Shown here in pieces: positions 12,394-22,627 of a stretch of 64,000 nucleotides of DNA. The notes beneath the pieces were generated by a model. The model was not told the origin of the DNA, made no database searches, and saw nothing but the letters and a program-made list of their open reading frames with translations. Positions within the stretch are counted from its first letter, which is position 1; each line of letters begins with the position of its first letter. Both the position numbers and the translations under genes were made by a program. Source of the stretch: Phascolarctos cinereus (Eukaryota; Chordata; Mammalia; Diprotodontia; Phascolarctidae); assembly GCF_002099425.1 (NCBI RefSeq), contig NW_018343984.1, positions 17,491,501 through 17,555,500 of the forward strand, given 5' to 3'.

Positions 12394-13104
12394 CTCATTG
12401 AGCACATGATAGGATAGCCATGGATGAGCAGCAGTTCTAGAAAAAATCTGGGGGTTTCAGTGAACTGCAAACTCAGCATGTTGCCAGTATAATGCTATAG
12501 CCGCCCAAAAGTAAATGTGAATGTGTAGTTCATTCAGAGATGACAGATGTTATTTTGCCCTTGTCAAACTTCATCTGGAGAACTATGGCAGTGAGCACCA
12601 CAGCTTTAAGTACACTGATCATCAGGAGCGTCCATAGGAGGGCAACCAGAATGGTGAAGGACCTTGAGTCTATGTTAATTGAGAAGGAGCAGCGCCTGGA
12701 GAAGAGCAGACTCAAGGAGCACATGATAGCCGTGCTTCAGTACTTGAAGCATTAGGATTATTTCATTTAGCCCTTGAAGGCAGAACCAGGAGCAAGAGTT
12801 TTAAGTTACAAACTGGCAAATTGGGGCTTGATGTCAGGAAAACCCTCCAGCCAATGAGAGCTGACCAAGGGTGGAATGGGCGACCCAAGTCGACGATGCC
12901 TTCCCCACCTTGCAGGTCTTTGAGCAGAGGCGGGAGAACCGCTCAACTGTTATGTTAGTATAGGGATTCCTTTTGTGCTTGAGATGGACTTGATGGCAAC
13001 CTTGATCCTCTCCAACTCTCTGTCCAGTGTGGCCACGCTGCTCATCTCCAATCCTCCACTGATGGAGGAAGCCATGAAGATGATTCCAATTAGGTCTATG
13101 ATGA

Positions 13105-13360
13105 GAAGCCCTCTGGGATAGTGGAAAGAACACTGGTTTGTGGAGTCAAGAGACCTGGATTTCCGTCCCAGTTTTGGCATTCATTAGCTCTGTGATTTTG
13201 GGTTAGATCAGTTAACATCTCTCAGCCTCAGTTTCCTCTCTTTGAGGAATAATAATGTCTACACTGCTTCACCAGGGCTGTTGTATGAGGCTAGATAGTG
13301 CCTACAAAATACTTTGTCAACTCAAAGTGCTGAGCAATCAGCCATTATTGTTGCCTGGTG
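13105..13360 (+). repeat. MIR-type CORE-SINE
   Basis: Contains gtggaaagaacactggtttg, gagacctggatttccgtccc, the phrase cctcagtttcctctctttga, and a degraded tail ending near cattattgttgcc. Confidence 0.75.
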
Positions 13361-13404
13361 CCTAGTGTCGCCAGAAGCCTAGGTCCTCTGACGATACCAC
13401 CTGC

Positions 13405-13770
13405 CATTAGTCTAACATTTTACAATTTGTGAAGTAAATTTACACAAAGTATATTGCTTGATCTTCACAACCACCCTATGAGATAGGTTGGGGAAGTATT
13501 ATTTTATAGAGGAGGAAACTGAGACTCAGAGAGATTCAGTCACACAATTATTAAATATAAGAGTTAGGAACCCAATGGTCTTTTGACCATTAATTAATTA
13601 ATTGATGCCACTTCAAAACAACCCTGGGAGGTAGGCAGGACCCGTTTAAAGAAGACATTGAGGCTGAGACCATTGAAGTACACTGCCTAAGGTCATTCGG
13701 CTAGTTCAGTGTTGGAGCTGGGATCTGGACCTCCTATCTGCCGACTCCAATTTTCTTTATGACATGATGT
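13405..13770 (-). repeat. Two diverged MIR fragments
   Basis: Two successive - strand MIR copies (about 13405-13575 and 13610-13770), each with the cacaaccaccctatgagat or aacaaccctgggaggtaggc phrase and the inverted head. A short + strand MIR fragment follows at about 13795-13920 (ctataaaatggggatgatgt). Confidence 0.6.
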
Positions 13771-13924
13771 ATATGTACCATGTTGGACTTGGTGTCCCGT
13801 TCCTTTTCTTACTGGGTCGGTTTCCACAACTATAAAATGGGGATGATGTTTCCATCCTGTAGCATGTTACAAGATGCTCCAATGAGAAGGTTCGTGAGAT
13901 AGTTTGCAAACCTTCTCAAAATGT

Positions 13925-14885
13925 CAGTTATGTCCAATGTAACAGCTTCAAATGGGAAAGACTGAGAGAAGGCTCTGAAGAGAAAGTTAATGCCACAATA
14001 AGAGTCCCACAGTCACTCCCATCCCCCCCCCGAAAAACTGAAGACCCTAAAATATCAACTTGAAGCACTTGGAGCCAGAGGATTGCCAATAGACCTGTAG
14101 TAATAAGGATGACAATATCTAACATGCCATCTTGGCTCATGCATGCTTTAAATGTCTGGAGGCCAGCAAGCCAGGGAAGAGCTATGATACTGACAAGAGA
14201 GAAAAGGATGTGTGTGTCCATCTGACTATCTGTCCATGTGTCCATCTGTCTGTCTGTCTGTAAGGGCCAAGGAGTCTGAGGATATGGCATTTCAATGGTC
14301 CCACAATTGGCAGATGAAATTCAAACTCTAGCAGGAGGAAAAGCCAGGGCCACTGACGGTATAGCAGCCGCTTCGCTGGATTAGGACTAGATGAGTAGTA
14401 GGCTGGTCCCCCTCCGCTGGTGGTTGGAATAATTAAAGTAAATCTTGCACCTGTGGTACAAGATGAGCTCGGAAACCTGAGAAGACTGTGGGCAGAGAGC
14501 GCCGGCTGAGGAGAACACAAAGGTTTGCTGTCAGGAGGCTTCCAGTTGGAGAAGCAATTGGTTTAGTGGAAGGGCAAGAGACTGACCTCTGGCTTTTAAC
14601 TCATTGTTATGTTGGCAGATTGAAAATGAGACATGACTTAATAAAATGCAGGGAAAGGACTTAACTAAGTCTCATTGGGTACAGTGAACAGATTGGTTTT
14701 TTTAATCATTAGAAACAAGTTTTGATTATGACCACCAAATCTGGCCAAAGGGGAAGACCATTTTAATGGTGCTGCCAACAGCAAAGACAGTGTCAAAAGC
14801 AAGGGCTTGAAAAGAGTTATGAGACACACATCCTCTGCCCCTGTGCAGAGATGGGAGGTCTATGAGTGTGGAATGCTCCATGTGT
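13925..14885. other. Intergenic, mostly unassigned
   Basis: No gene recognised. A short (CTGT)n/(CCAT)n microsatellite lies at about 14216-14262. The 112- and 120-codon overlapping frames on the - strand here run through that microsatellite and show no domain. Confidence 0.4.
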
Positions 14886-14889
14886 ATTC

Positions 14890-15112
14890 AGATATTTCCC
14901 ATGTATTGATCTTTTTTTTTTAATTCTTTTCCCCCATCTTTTCCTTTTTTTTCCCTTTAAATAATATTCTTTGTTATATGAGATGGCTCTCTGGGAAAGC
15001 AGAGAAATATGGGAAAATTTTATTTTATATTTATTTTATTATTATTTATTTATTATTATTTATTATATGGTACTATTACTTATTATATTATTAAATTATA
15101 TTTAAACATATT
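14890..15112. repeat. AT-rich low-complexity region with (TTA)n
   Basis: T-rich runs followed by tttattattatttatttatt repeats, densest at 15015-15110. Confidence 0.8.
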
Positions 15113-15429
15113 GATAACCATTTTGTTTTAAAGCAAGGACTTGGATTCCAAATTTCAATCTGCCACCAATTGGTTTCATGACTTTGGGTGAGACCTTTTC
15201 ACTATTCTGGACATCCCTAAAATGTAGAGATGGAAATAAATCAAGCTCAGCACTCAGAAGCAGAAAGCCATTTTTTGTAATATTGTTGGAGTGTGAATTA
15301 TGGAAGAACCGTATTATCCCCAGACAGCTTTCTAAGATTATAAGTTGCAGATTAGTTCTCAATCTAAACTGGCAGAGGGAGCCCATCATACTGGGAATTC
15401 TCTGCAGGAAGGAAAGAAAGAAGGAAACA

Positions 15430-15652
15430 GATGTTCATTAAGCATCTACTATGTGCTAAGCTTTTCAAATTAACTTTATTTACTTGTCACAACAACCCTG
15501 AGAGACACATGGTATTATTAATCCCCATTTTACAGTTAAGGAAACTGAGACAAAAAGAGGTTAAGTGCCTTGCCCAGGGACAAGGCACTTAAGTGTCTGA
15601 GGCTGGATTTGAACCAGGCCCAGTGTTCAATCCACTGCACCTTAGCTGCTTC
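15430..15652 (-). repeat. MAR1/MIR-type CORE-SINE
   Basis: Inverted tail catctactatgtgctaagct, ttgtcacaacaaccctgaga, atccccattttacagttaag and the inverted head near agtgttcaatccactgcacc. Confidence 0.8.
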
Positions 15653-15822
15653 TTTTGCCTGCCTGCAGAGATGAAATCACAGGTCCAGATTGCTCTCATC
15701 TCTACCTACCTGGCATCAATCATCTATCTATACACATAGACACACACACAGATCAATGCCATAAAAATGTTACAGCCATCACTATGCATCTTTACACATG
15801 TTTATTATTTTATCTAACTTAG

Positions 15823-16138
15823 AAGCAATGTGGAATAATAGAAGGAACCCTGGACTTGAGAGTAGATTTGGGTCTGAATCCCACCTTAGACACTAACTAG
15901 CTGGGTAACCTTGGGTAAATCACCTTCCCTTTCTTGGTCTCTCTCTTTCTTCATCTGTAAAAATATGGAGTGGAAAGCACATAGTTGGTGGATTGGACTT
16001 GGAGTCCAGAAGACATGAATGTGAATCCTACCTCAGATACATCTCCCAGCTGTGTGAGTTTAGGGAAGTCACTTCAACTCTTTCAGCTTTAGCTCGGGAC
16101 ACCTTCAGGGCTGTTCAGGGATCATGCCACCTATTATT
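15823..16138 (+). repeat. Two tandem MIR-type CORE-SINE copies
   Basis: The first copy (about 15823-15990) has aggaaccctggacttgagag and ttcatctgtaaaaatatgg. The second (15991-16138) repeats the head-core order: ttggagtccagaagacatga then agctgtgtgagtttagggaa. Confidence 0.65.
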
Positions 16139-16141
16139 AAC

Positions 16142-16450
16142 CCAAAATAATGGGGTGGGCCAGATGACCAGGTAATTATACAACTGGAAGAGACAGCAGC
16201 CATTTGGTTCAATTCATGGCCAGACCCTCACGTGGCCATTCAGCCTTTGTTTGAATGCTTCCAATAAGCAGACCATTCCGCTTTAGGACAGCTGAATAGG
16301 TAGGAAGTTTTCCCTTATTTATCAAGCCTAAATTTGCTTCTTTGCTACTTTTACACACAGCTCCTTGGCTCTGCCCTCTGAGACTAAACAGAATACATCT
16401 AACCCCCTTCCATGTGATAGTTCTTAAAACAGGGAATCTGTGCTTGAGCC
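16142..16450 (-). repeat. CR1/L3 LINE 3' region
   Basis: On the - strand this matches the 3' end of CR1/L3 (the + strand has gcctttgtttgaatgcttcc, agaccattccgctttaggac and aggaagttttcccttattta). Confidence 0.7.
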
Positions 16451-16474
16451 TGCTTTTTTTTTTCTTAAGCAATA

Positions 16475-16606
16475 ATATTCTTATCAAATTTAAAGATGAC
16501 CCATAGCTGTAAGATGTAATTAGCACATCAGATAGAGTCAGGAACCAAATAAATCTTAATAGGCAACAAAACTGAGTTGAATCTAATAAGATAAAATTAA
16601 AGGAAT
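16475..16606 (+). repeat. CR1/L3 LINE fragment, split by half-L1
   Basis: Contains atcaaatttaaagatgaccc (KFADD-like region, decayed), agagtcaggaaccaaataaa, and gaatctaataagataaaatt, the ORF2 phrase that in CR1 precedes the 3' region. That 3' region resumes at about 18440. Confidence 0.65.
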
Positions 16607-17914
16607 TGGGGGTGGGGAGGCATAGCCAAGATGGCAGAGAAAAGGCAGAAACTCACCTGAGCTCTCCCAAATTCCTCTCCAAACAACTTTAAAGTAACAC
16701 ATCAAAATTAATTCTGGAGTGGCAGAATCCACAAAATGATGGGGTGAAACAATTTTCCAGACTAAGATAACTTAGGTTAGCAGAAAAGGTCTGTTGCACT
16801 AGGGTAAGAGTGAACCAGAGTTGGAGTTGAGCTCAGTCCAGCAGCAGCAATGCCCTAGAAGCCAGCAGTAGACCTTGGAGACAACTGAATCACCAGTAGT
16901 GGCTTCCAGAGCTCTCAGTTCACAGAACGTAAGGTAGGGGGAGGGGTCAAACAACTGGTCAGAAGGAGATTACAGGGGTCCCTTTGCTGGCACTGGGGGC
17001 AGGACTCAGTTGCATTGCATACATAGTTTTAGGTCACTGACCTGGGTCACAATCCCAGAGTGAGGAGTACTAGCATACCAGAGCTAGTGGCTGCAGGAGA
17101 GCAGGGGCCCTCGTCACAATTTAAGGCAGAAAAGAGTGCTTGTGGTTGCTCACAGATCAGAGCACAGCACAGGAGAGTAGTAAACACATCTCTGCTTAGA
17201 TCATGCCACCCTGGAAGAACTGAAAACTTACACACAACCAGAAATAGCTCCGAAAACAGCTACACAAAAATCTGAAGCTTGGGACAGTGCTCTCTCCAGG
17301 AGCAGAGACCAACTTTAACATAAAATTAAAAGTCAAGTGAAAAAATAAGAAAAAAAAAATATGACCATAGGAAGTTCTACGGTAACAGGGAAAATCAAAA
17401 CACAAACTCAAAAGAAGATAACAAAGTCAAAACTGCTATATCAACAGCCTCAAAGGAAAATGTGAATTAGTCTCAGGCCCAAAAACAAATTCCTGGAAGA
17501 GCTCAAAAAGGATTTTTTAAAAATTAAATAAGATAGGTAGAGGAAAAATGGGGAAAAGAAATGAGAGTGATACAAGAAAATCATGAAAAAAAGTCAACAG
17601 TTTGCAAAGGAGGCATAAAAAATACTGAAGAAAATAAAGCCTTAAAAACTAGAATAGGCCAAATGGAAAAAGATGTACAAAAATTAACTGAAGAAAAGAA
17701 CTTAAAAAGTAGAATTTGCCAAATGGAAAAGGAGGTACAAAAGCTCACCAAAGAAAATAATTCCTTAAAAATTAGAATGGGGTAAGTAAAAGCTAATGAC
17801 TCCATGAGACATGAAGAAACAATAAAACAATCAAAAGGATGAAAAAAAAAACAAAATAGAAGAAAATGTGAAATTTCTCATTAGGAAAACAACTGACCTA
17901 GAAAATAGAAAGAG

Positions 17915-17957
<43 letters not shown>

Positions 17958-17964
17958 AAAGAAA

Positions 17965-18020
<56 letters not shown>

Positions 18021-18438
18021 GAAAGAAAAGAAAAAAGATCAAGATAGTTTAAAAGTTATTGAACTACCTGAAAGTCATGATCAAAAAAAGAGCCTAGGCA
18101 TCATTTTTCAAGAAATTATCAAGGAAAACTGCTCTGATCTTCTGGAACCAGAGGGTAAAATATAAATTGAAAGAAAGAGTCTACTGATCACCTCCTGAAA
18201 GAGATCACAAAACAAAAGCTTCTAGGAATATTATAGCCAAATCCCAGAGCAGCAAGCAGCCAGAAAGAAACAATTAAAATATCATGGAGCCATAATCAAA
18301 ATAACACAATATTGACAGCTTCTACATTAAAGGGCTGGAGAGCTTAGAATATGATACTCCAGAGGCCAAAGGGGCTAGGATTATGATCACAAATCACTTA
18401 CCCAACAAAACCAAGGTGGGGGGCAGAACAGGAAGAGG
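16607..18438 (+). repeat. Half-L1/L1-lineage element, 5' UTR and ORF1 remnant
   Basis: The start (agccaagatggcagagaaaa) and the following 900 bp align with the 5' end of the element at 22628-25995. An ORF1 piece at 17561-17785 encodes repeated heptads such as KTRIGQMEKDVQKLTEE, a coiled coil of the L1 ORF1p type. After a GAAA tract comes decayed RRM text (LPESHDQKKSLGIIFQEII). It breaks off before the 3' region, so it is truncated or later deleted. There is no reverse transcriptase. Confidence 0.78.
17907..18038 (+). repeat. (GAAA)n homopurine microsatellite
   Basis: 132 bases without a pyrimidine, nearly all GAAA units with a few slips. It lies inside the ORF1 remnant between the coiled-coil and RRM text. 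Confidence 0.95.
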
Positions 18439-18439
18439 A

Positions 18440-18730
18440 GAGAATTTAACTGTTTTCAAATACTTGAAACCCAGTCATGTGAAAGAAGAATTAGACTTAT
18501 TCTTCTAGGCCCCAGAAGACAAAATTAGGAACAATGGGTAGAAATTGCAAAAATGTAGATTTAGGCTCTATGAAAGGAAGAACTTCCTAACAATCAGAAT
18601 TAGCCCAAAGTGGAAGCAGCTCCCATGAAATGTTTCTCCCTCGTTGGAAGTCTTTAAGAAAAAAATGGATCACCACTTCTCAGTGATGTTGTAACAGAGA
18701 ATACTACATATGGTATTATGTACAGAGTCT
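18440..18730 (+). repeat. CR1/L3 LINE 3' region, continued
   Basis: Contains tgttttcaaatacttgaaac, cagtcatgtgaaagaagaat, gccccagaagacaaaattag and aaggaagaacttcctaacaa, the 3' ORF2 and UTR text of CR1/L3. The last piece, gtatggattggactaaatga, resumes at about 19356 after an L1 insertion. Confidence 0.8.
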
Positions 18731-18734
18731 TTTT

Positions 18735-19341
18735 CTTTTTTTCCTTTTATCTATTTTTTTTTTGGTGAGGCAATCGGGGTTAAGTGACTTGCCTAGGGTA
18801 ACGCTGCCAGTGAATATCATGCATCTGAGGCCAAATTTGAACTCAGCTTCTCCTACTTCAGGGCTGGTGCTCTATCCACTGCACCACCTAGCTGCCCTTC
18901 CTTTTATCTATTTTTAACATTAATTTTTTTTATTTCCAAATTCTCTCTCCTGCCCCTCCTCCATCCATTGAGAAGGCAAGAACTATGTCAATTATACGTG
19001 TGAAGTCATGCAAACACATTTCCATATTAGCCATGTTGCAAAAAAATAAAATAAAAAGCAAGAAACCAAGAAAGTGAAAAAATATGCTTCAATCTGTATT
19101 CAGACTTAATCAGTGCTTGGGAGGCAAATAGTATTATTCACCATGAGTCCTTTGGAATTGTCACGGATCATTGTATAAATCTGAGTAGTTGAGTCTTTCA
19201 CAGTTGATCATTGTACAATATTGCTGTTGCTATGTACAATCTTTTTCCTGGTTCTTCTCACTTCACTTTGCATCAGTTAAGTCTTCCCAGGTTTTTCTGA
19301 AACAACCCAACTTGTCATTTCTTATAGCACAATAGGATATG
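18735..19341 (-). repeat. L1-lineage 3' end inserted in CR1/L3
   Basis: On + it shows the inverted L1 3' UTR (ccattgagaaggcaagaact, gtacaatattgctgttgcta, ttctcacttcactttgcatc). A candidate duplication gagtcttttt flanks it at 18725-18734 and 19342-19351. It is itself interrupted by a SINE. Confidence 0.8.
18759..18897 (-). repeat. Marsupial tRNA-derived SINE inside the L1 tail
   Basis: The inverted A-tail is followed by ggggttaagtgacttgccta and the inverted head tgcaccacctagctgccc. A perfect 18-bp duplication, ttccttttatctattttt, lies at 18741-18758 and 18898-18915. Confidence 0.92.
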
Positions 19342-19355
19342 GAGTCTTTTTTTGC

Positions 19356-19870
19356 AGTATGGATTGGACTAAATGACTGCTGAGAAGCATTCTAAAAGTC
19401 TACCACACTTGTTGAATGGGATGGCTAAAAATATTAACCCATAGCTAAGCACAGATCCCTGGGGCACTTCACCGGGGACCTAATGCCAAGTTGATACTGC
19501 CCAGATCAACATCATTCTTTGAGTCTAAAAATTCAGACAGATCTGAATTCATCTAGTTGCACCTGTGTCTAAACTCACATTTTTCCATCTTGTCCGCAAA
19601 AAAAGCATAAGAAACTGACTCTATTTCAGTAAAGGAAATGACAATTTCCCTGATCTATTAGTTTAATAACTGTCAAAAAGGAAATGAGATTACTCTTGGT
19701 GTATGTTCCCTCTGAAGCCATGCTGACTCTTTGTAATCACTATTTTCCTTTCTGGATTGTTCATTAACCATCTCTTTAACAATATAGTCCAGCATTTTCA
19801 CAGGAGTCAAAACCAAGTTTACTGATCTAGTCAGCAAAACCCTTATAGTTATTTGGTTCTAACTATCCGT
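19356..19870 (-). repeat. CR1/L3 fragments
   Basis: The first 50 bp are the + strand 3' end of the split CR1/L3. From about 19410 a - strand copy follows, with text complementary to ORF2 (agcacagatccctggggcac, ctgaagccatgctgactctt, aatatagtccagcattttca). Confidence 0.7.
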
Positions 19871-19899
19871 CCCCTTCTGGGCATCTTAGCCTTTCTTAG

Positions 19900-20220
19900 A
19901 GATATAACTCCTCTATCTCACTGACTCCTCCTTTATCCTGCTCTTTAAAGTAGGTGGTTTCCAAGGTTCTTCTGTCCCAAGGCAATTCTTCCATGGGCTC
20001 CAAATACCACATTTCTGTAGATGACTCCCAAATCTCTTTAGTATTGATTCCTTTGTCCCTTCGGAGCTCTAGACCCACAGGACATCGCTACTTGGATGTC
20101 CTAACAGCAATTCAAACCAAACATGTCCAAAGTGGAATTCACCTTTTCCCCCAAAACCTTCTTCATTTCCTTGTAAACACCATTTCCCCCCCAGTGGGAT
20201 CATCTAGTCCCATGTTTGAA
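19900..20220 (+). repeat. L2 LINE ORF2 fragment
   Basis: Contains gatgactcccaaatctcttt, gctctagacccacaggacat, cttggatgtcctaacagcaa and aacatgtccaaagtggaatt, consecutive phrases of L2 ORF2. Confidence 0.8.
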
Positions 20221-20264
20221 ATTATCTTTGTATTATATTAATAACCAATTATTAAATTAAGATC

Positions 20265-20852
20265 AAGTTTTTTCTCCTCTGTTTCTTCATTGAGGCCCAG
20301 CTCCCAATGGAAGGTCAGCCTCTGAAGGACATGGCTGACTGAAATTACCCCTAACCCTCGGAGAACATGTTCTTCTATCTTGGGCCAGACCCCACTCAAT
20401 TAGAAGACCTTACTTACTGTTTAGAGTGTAAACAGAAACCAGTCTGGATTAATTCTTATCCGGAGGAAAAGAGGCCCTGTCCTTATAATCCTTCCATTAG
20501 AGTTTAGGGTGACCCAGCTCATGAAGGAGAAAACCAACCAAAGTTGGTCTGGATGGTGATGGATTCCTCTGCCCAGATTGCTGGAGACAGCTGAGTCTCA
20601 CGATCGAGCCACATTCTCAACAGGAGGAGCTGAAGACTTCTAGCCCACCTCCTCATTAAACGTCTACCAATCAGGATTGAGTTTCAGTTGTCAAGGGAAA
20701 CTCCTTTCCAGGATTATTTAAAGCTTTCAGGCTCTCCATGTCTTTGGTTATTGAAAGAAACCACTGACCATCAATTTATTATTAGCTGGCCTAATTGATA
20801 AAATATTAATTACCCAGAAACTCTGTCTCTTGGGTTTCTTCTTCGACATATG
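20265..20852 (+). mobile_element. Possible solitary LTR fossil, family unknown
   Basis: This 0.6-kb block has no match to the LINE or SINE families around it. It has an LTR-like layout: a GC-richer 5' half, a CAAT-like stretch (accaatcaggattgagtttc), a TATA-like ggattatttaaagc, then a shorter 3' segment ending in cttcgaca just before a SINE. No internal viral genes flank it. If it is an LTR it is an old solitary copy. Exact ends and target duplication were not established. Confidence 0.3.
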
Positions 20853-20859
20853 TTCAAAA

Positions 20860-21092
20860 TAATAGCTTACATTTATATATGTATTATTAAGGTTTGTAAA
20901 GTGCTTTACAAATATATCATTTTATCACAACCACCACTGGGGATAAGTGCTATTATTATCTCCATTTTACAGTTGAAGAAATGGAGGCAGAAGCAAAATG
21001 ACTTGCCCAGAGTCACAGCCCTGGTAGTATCTGAGGCCTTATTTGAACTCAGATCTTACTGATACCAGTACCCACTATGCCCCCTAGCAACC
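20860..21092 (-). repeat. MAR1-type CORE-SINE
   Basis: Inverted tail aggtttgtaaagtgctttac, ctccattttacagttgaaga, gacttgcccagagtcacagc and the inverted head. Confidence 0.8.
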
Positions 21093-21099
21093 TCTAAAA

Positions 21100-22612
21100 T
21101 GTTGCTGTTGTTTTCTTATTCTTTTTCTCCCCTCTCCCTTCCCATACAATTTCCTACTTCTCACCTCTCTACTCATTCCATGGTCCAGACACGCTGGGGT
21201 CTTCTTACTTTTTCTTACACATGATATTTCATCTCCCATATCTTGCCCCTATGCCTAGAATGGGTGTTATTTGACCTTTGCCTCTTCCTGGTTTCCTAAC
21301 AACTCAACTTCAAGCACCACCTTCATGAAGGTGGCATTAAGCCTTTCCTGGTACTCCCACATTACTAGTGCTTTTCTCCCCCCAATATTATCTTGGAACT
21401 ACTTTATAACTATTTTTGTGCATGTCATCCACCCTCCACCCCAACCTTCATTATAACACAAGCTTAAGAGCAGGCACAGGGCCTGGCCTGGCATTTATGG
21501 GCTAGGCCCCCAATAAATACTTGTTGATCAATTCTCCACACAATGAACCCCAAATTCCCAACCCCCTGGACTATTAACAGCCTCCTACCTTGCCTCCCCC
21601 TCCCTGCTCATCACCTCTAACTTTCAAACCATCCTCTTCACTGCTTCTGTTTTTGTGGCTTCCTTTAGCCTAAGGAAATTACATTTCTTTGCCTGAAATT
21701 TAAGGCTCTCTCAAGGTCTCGCTCTACCCAACATTCGCCCATAATCTCTATGCCAAACTGCATTATTTGTAGAAGTCCTCAAACTCTTCCAAGGTAGGCA
21801 GGTACTTTTCCACCCTCACTTTTGTGTATGACTAAGTGCTCTTGATTCTACCCCCTCTAGGCTGTTGCTTCCTTAATTTTTTAATTTTTCACTTGGTACC
21901 TTCCCTCTCTGCTTATAAACTTGCTCAGGTCTCCCTAGCCTAAAAGCTTGTCGTTATCATCCTACCAGTCTCCTCCCTTGAACCGTGTGTATATTTCTTC
22001 TTCCTCACACCGTAAATCCTTGCAATCAGGCTTCTGGTCTTACGTGCTATTGAAATCCCTCACCTGACAATGAAACACTGAATTGACCCATCTTCTTAGT
22101 AATCTCCCCTCAACTCCAACTTTGACCTTGCTGAGAAACTGAATTGCCAACTCTCCTCCATGCCAGCCCCTTTGACAAAACTATCTCCTTAGCTTGTGAC
22201 ATTAGACTGCTTATTACGCTTCACGTACTTCCAACTCCTTTTCATTTTTTCTCCTTTTAAATGGTTCTATATCCTCAGTTCTCTTTTAGTGATCTGATTG
22301 CATCAATCACTACCTCTTATGAAGATGCTATGCAACTCTTTAGCTATGCCTCTTCTAAGCTGCTTTTCTCACCATTCACTCTAATTTATGATATCCCAAA
22401 GATCTAGCTTTCCTTCTAAAACCAGGGTTGGATTAGACATCCCCAAAGGCCCTTTGCTGCTCTAAAATTATCGTTCTACCCCTCCCCCCACTTATACCTA
22501 GCACTTCCCTAACAAGCATCCTAATGGTGCCGTGCAAATTGAGCTTATTCTCCAAATGCATCCTTTCCTCTTACACTTCCAACCACGATAACCTGCTCCA
22601 CTGATCAAAATC
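21100..22612 (+). repeat. L2 LINE fragments, including a 3' end
   Basis: The part at 21100-21530 is an L2 3' end (acttcaagcaccaccttcat, gcctttcctggtactcccac, then a tail ending aataaatacttgttgatca). From 21540 further L2 ORF2 text appears (ctggactattaacagcctcc, gcctgaaatttaaggctctc). It runs, with decayed stretches, to gatcaaaatcctatgcattt. There it is interrupted by the half-L1 element and resumes at 26011. Confidence 0.7.
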
Positions 22613-22627
22613 CTATGCATTTTTAAA

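Larger units (their letters stand above)
11160..13025 (+). repeat. CR1/L3 LINE, ORF2 remnant with 3' end
   Basis: Reverse-transcriptase text is recognisable: aaagcttttgataaagtatc (AFDKV), aaatttgcagatgacacaat (KFADDT), then aacaagatgcaattcatcat. The 3' end has gggcaaccagaatggtgaag, cctggagaagagcagactca, gatagccgtgcttcagtact, and finally ccttgatcctctccaactct. All frames are broken. Two SINEs are inserted within it. Confidence 0.88.

Noticed and set aside
14182-14520. 112-codon and 120-codon frames on the - strand
   Set aside because: They depend on a CTGT/CCAT microsatellite (TDRQTDRWTHGQ-type translation) and have no other support.
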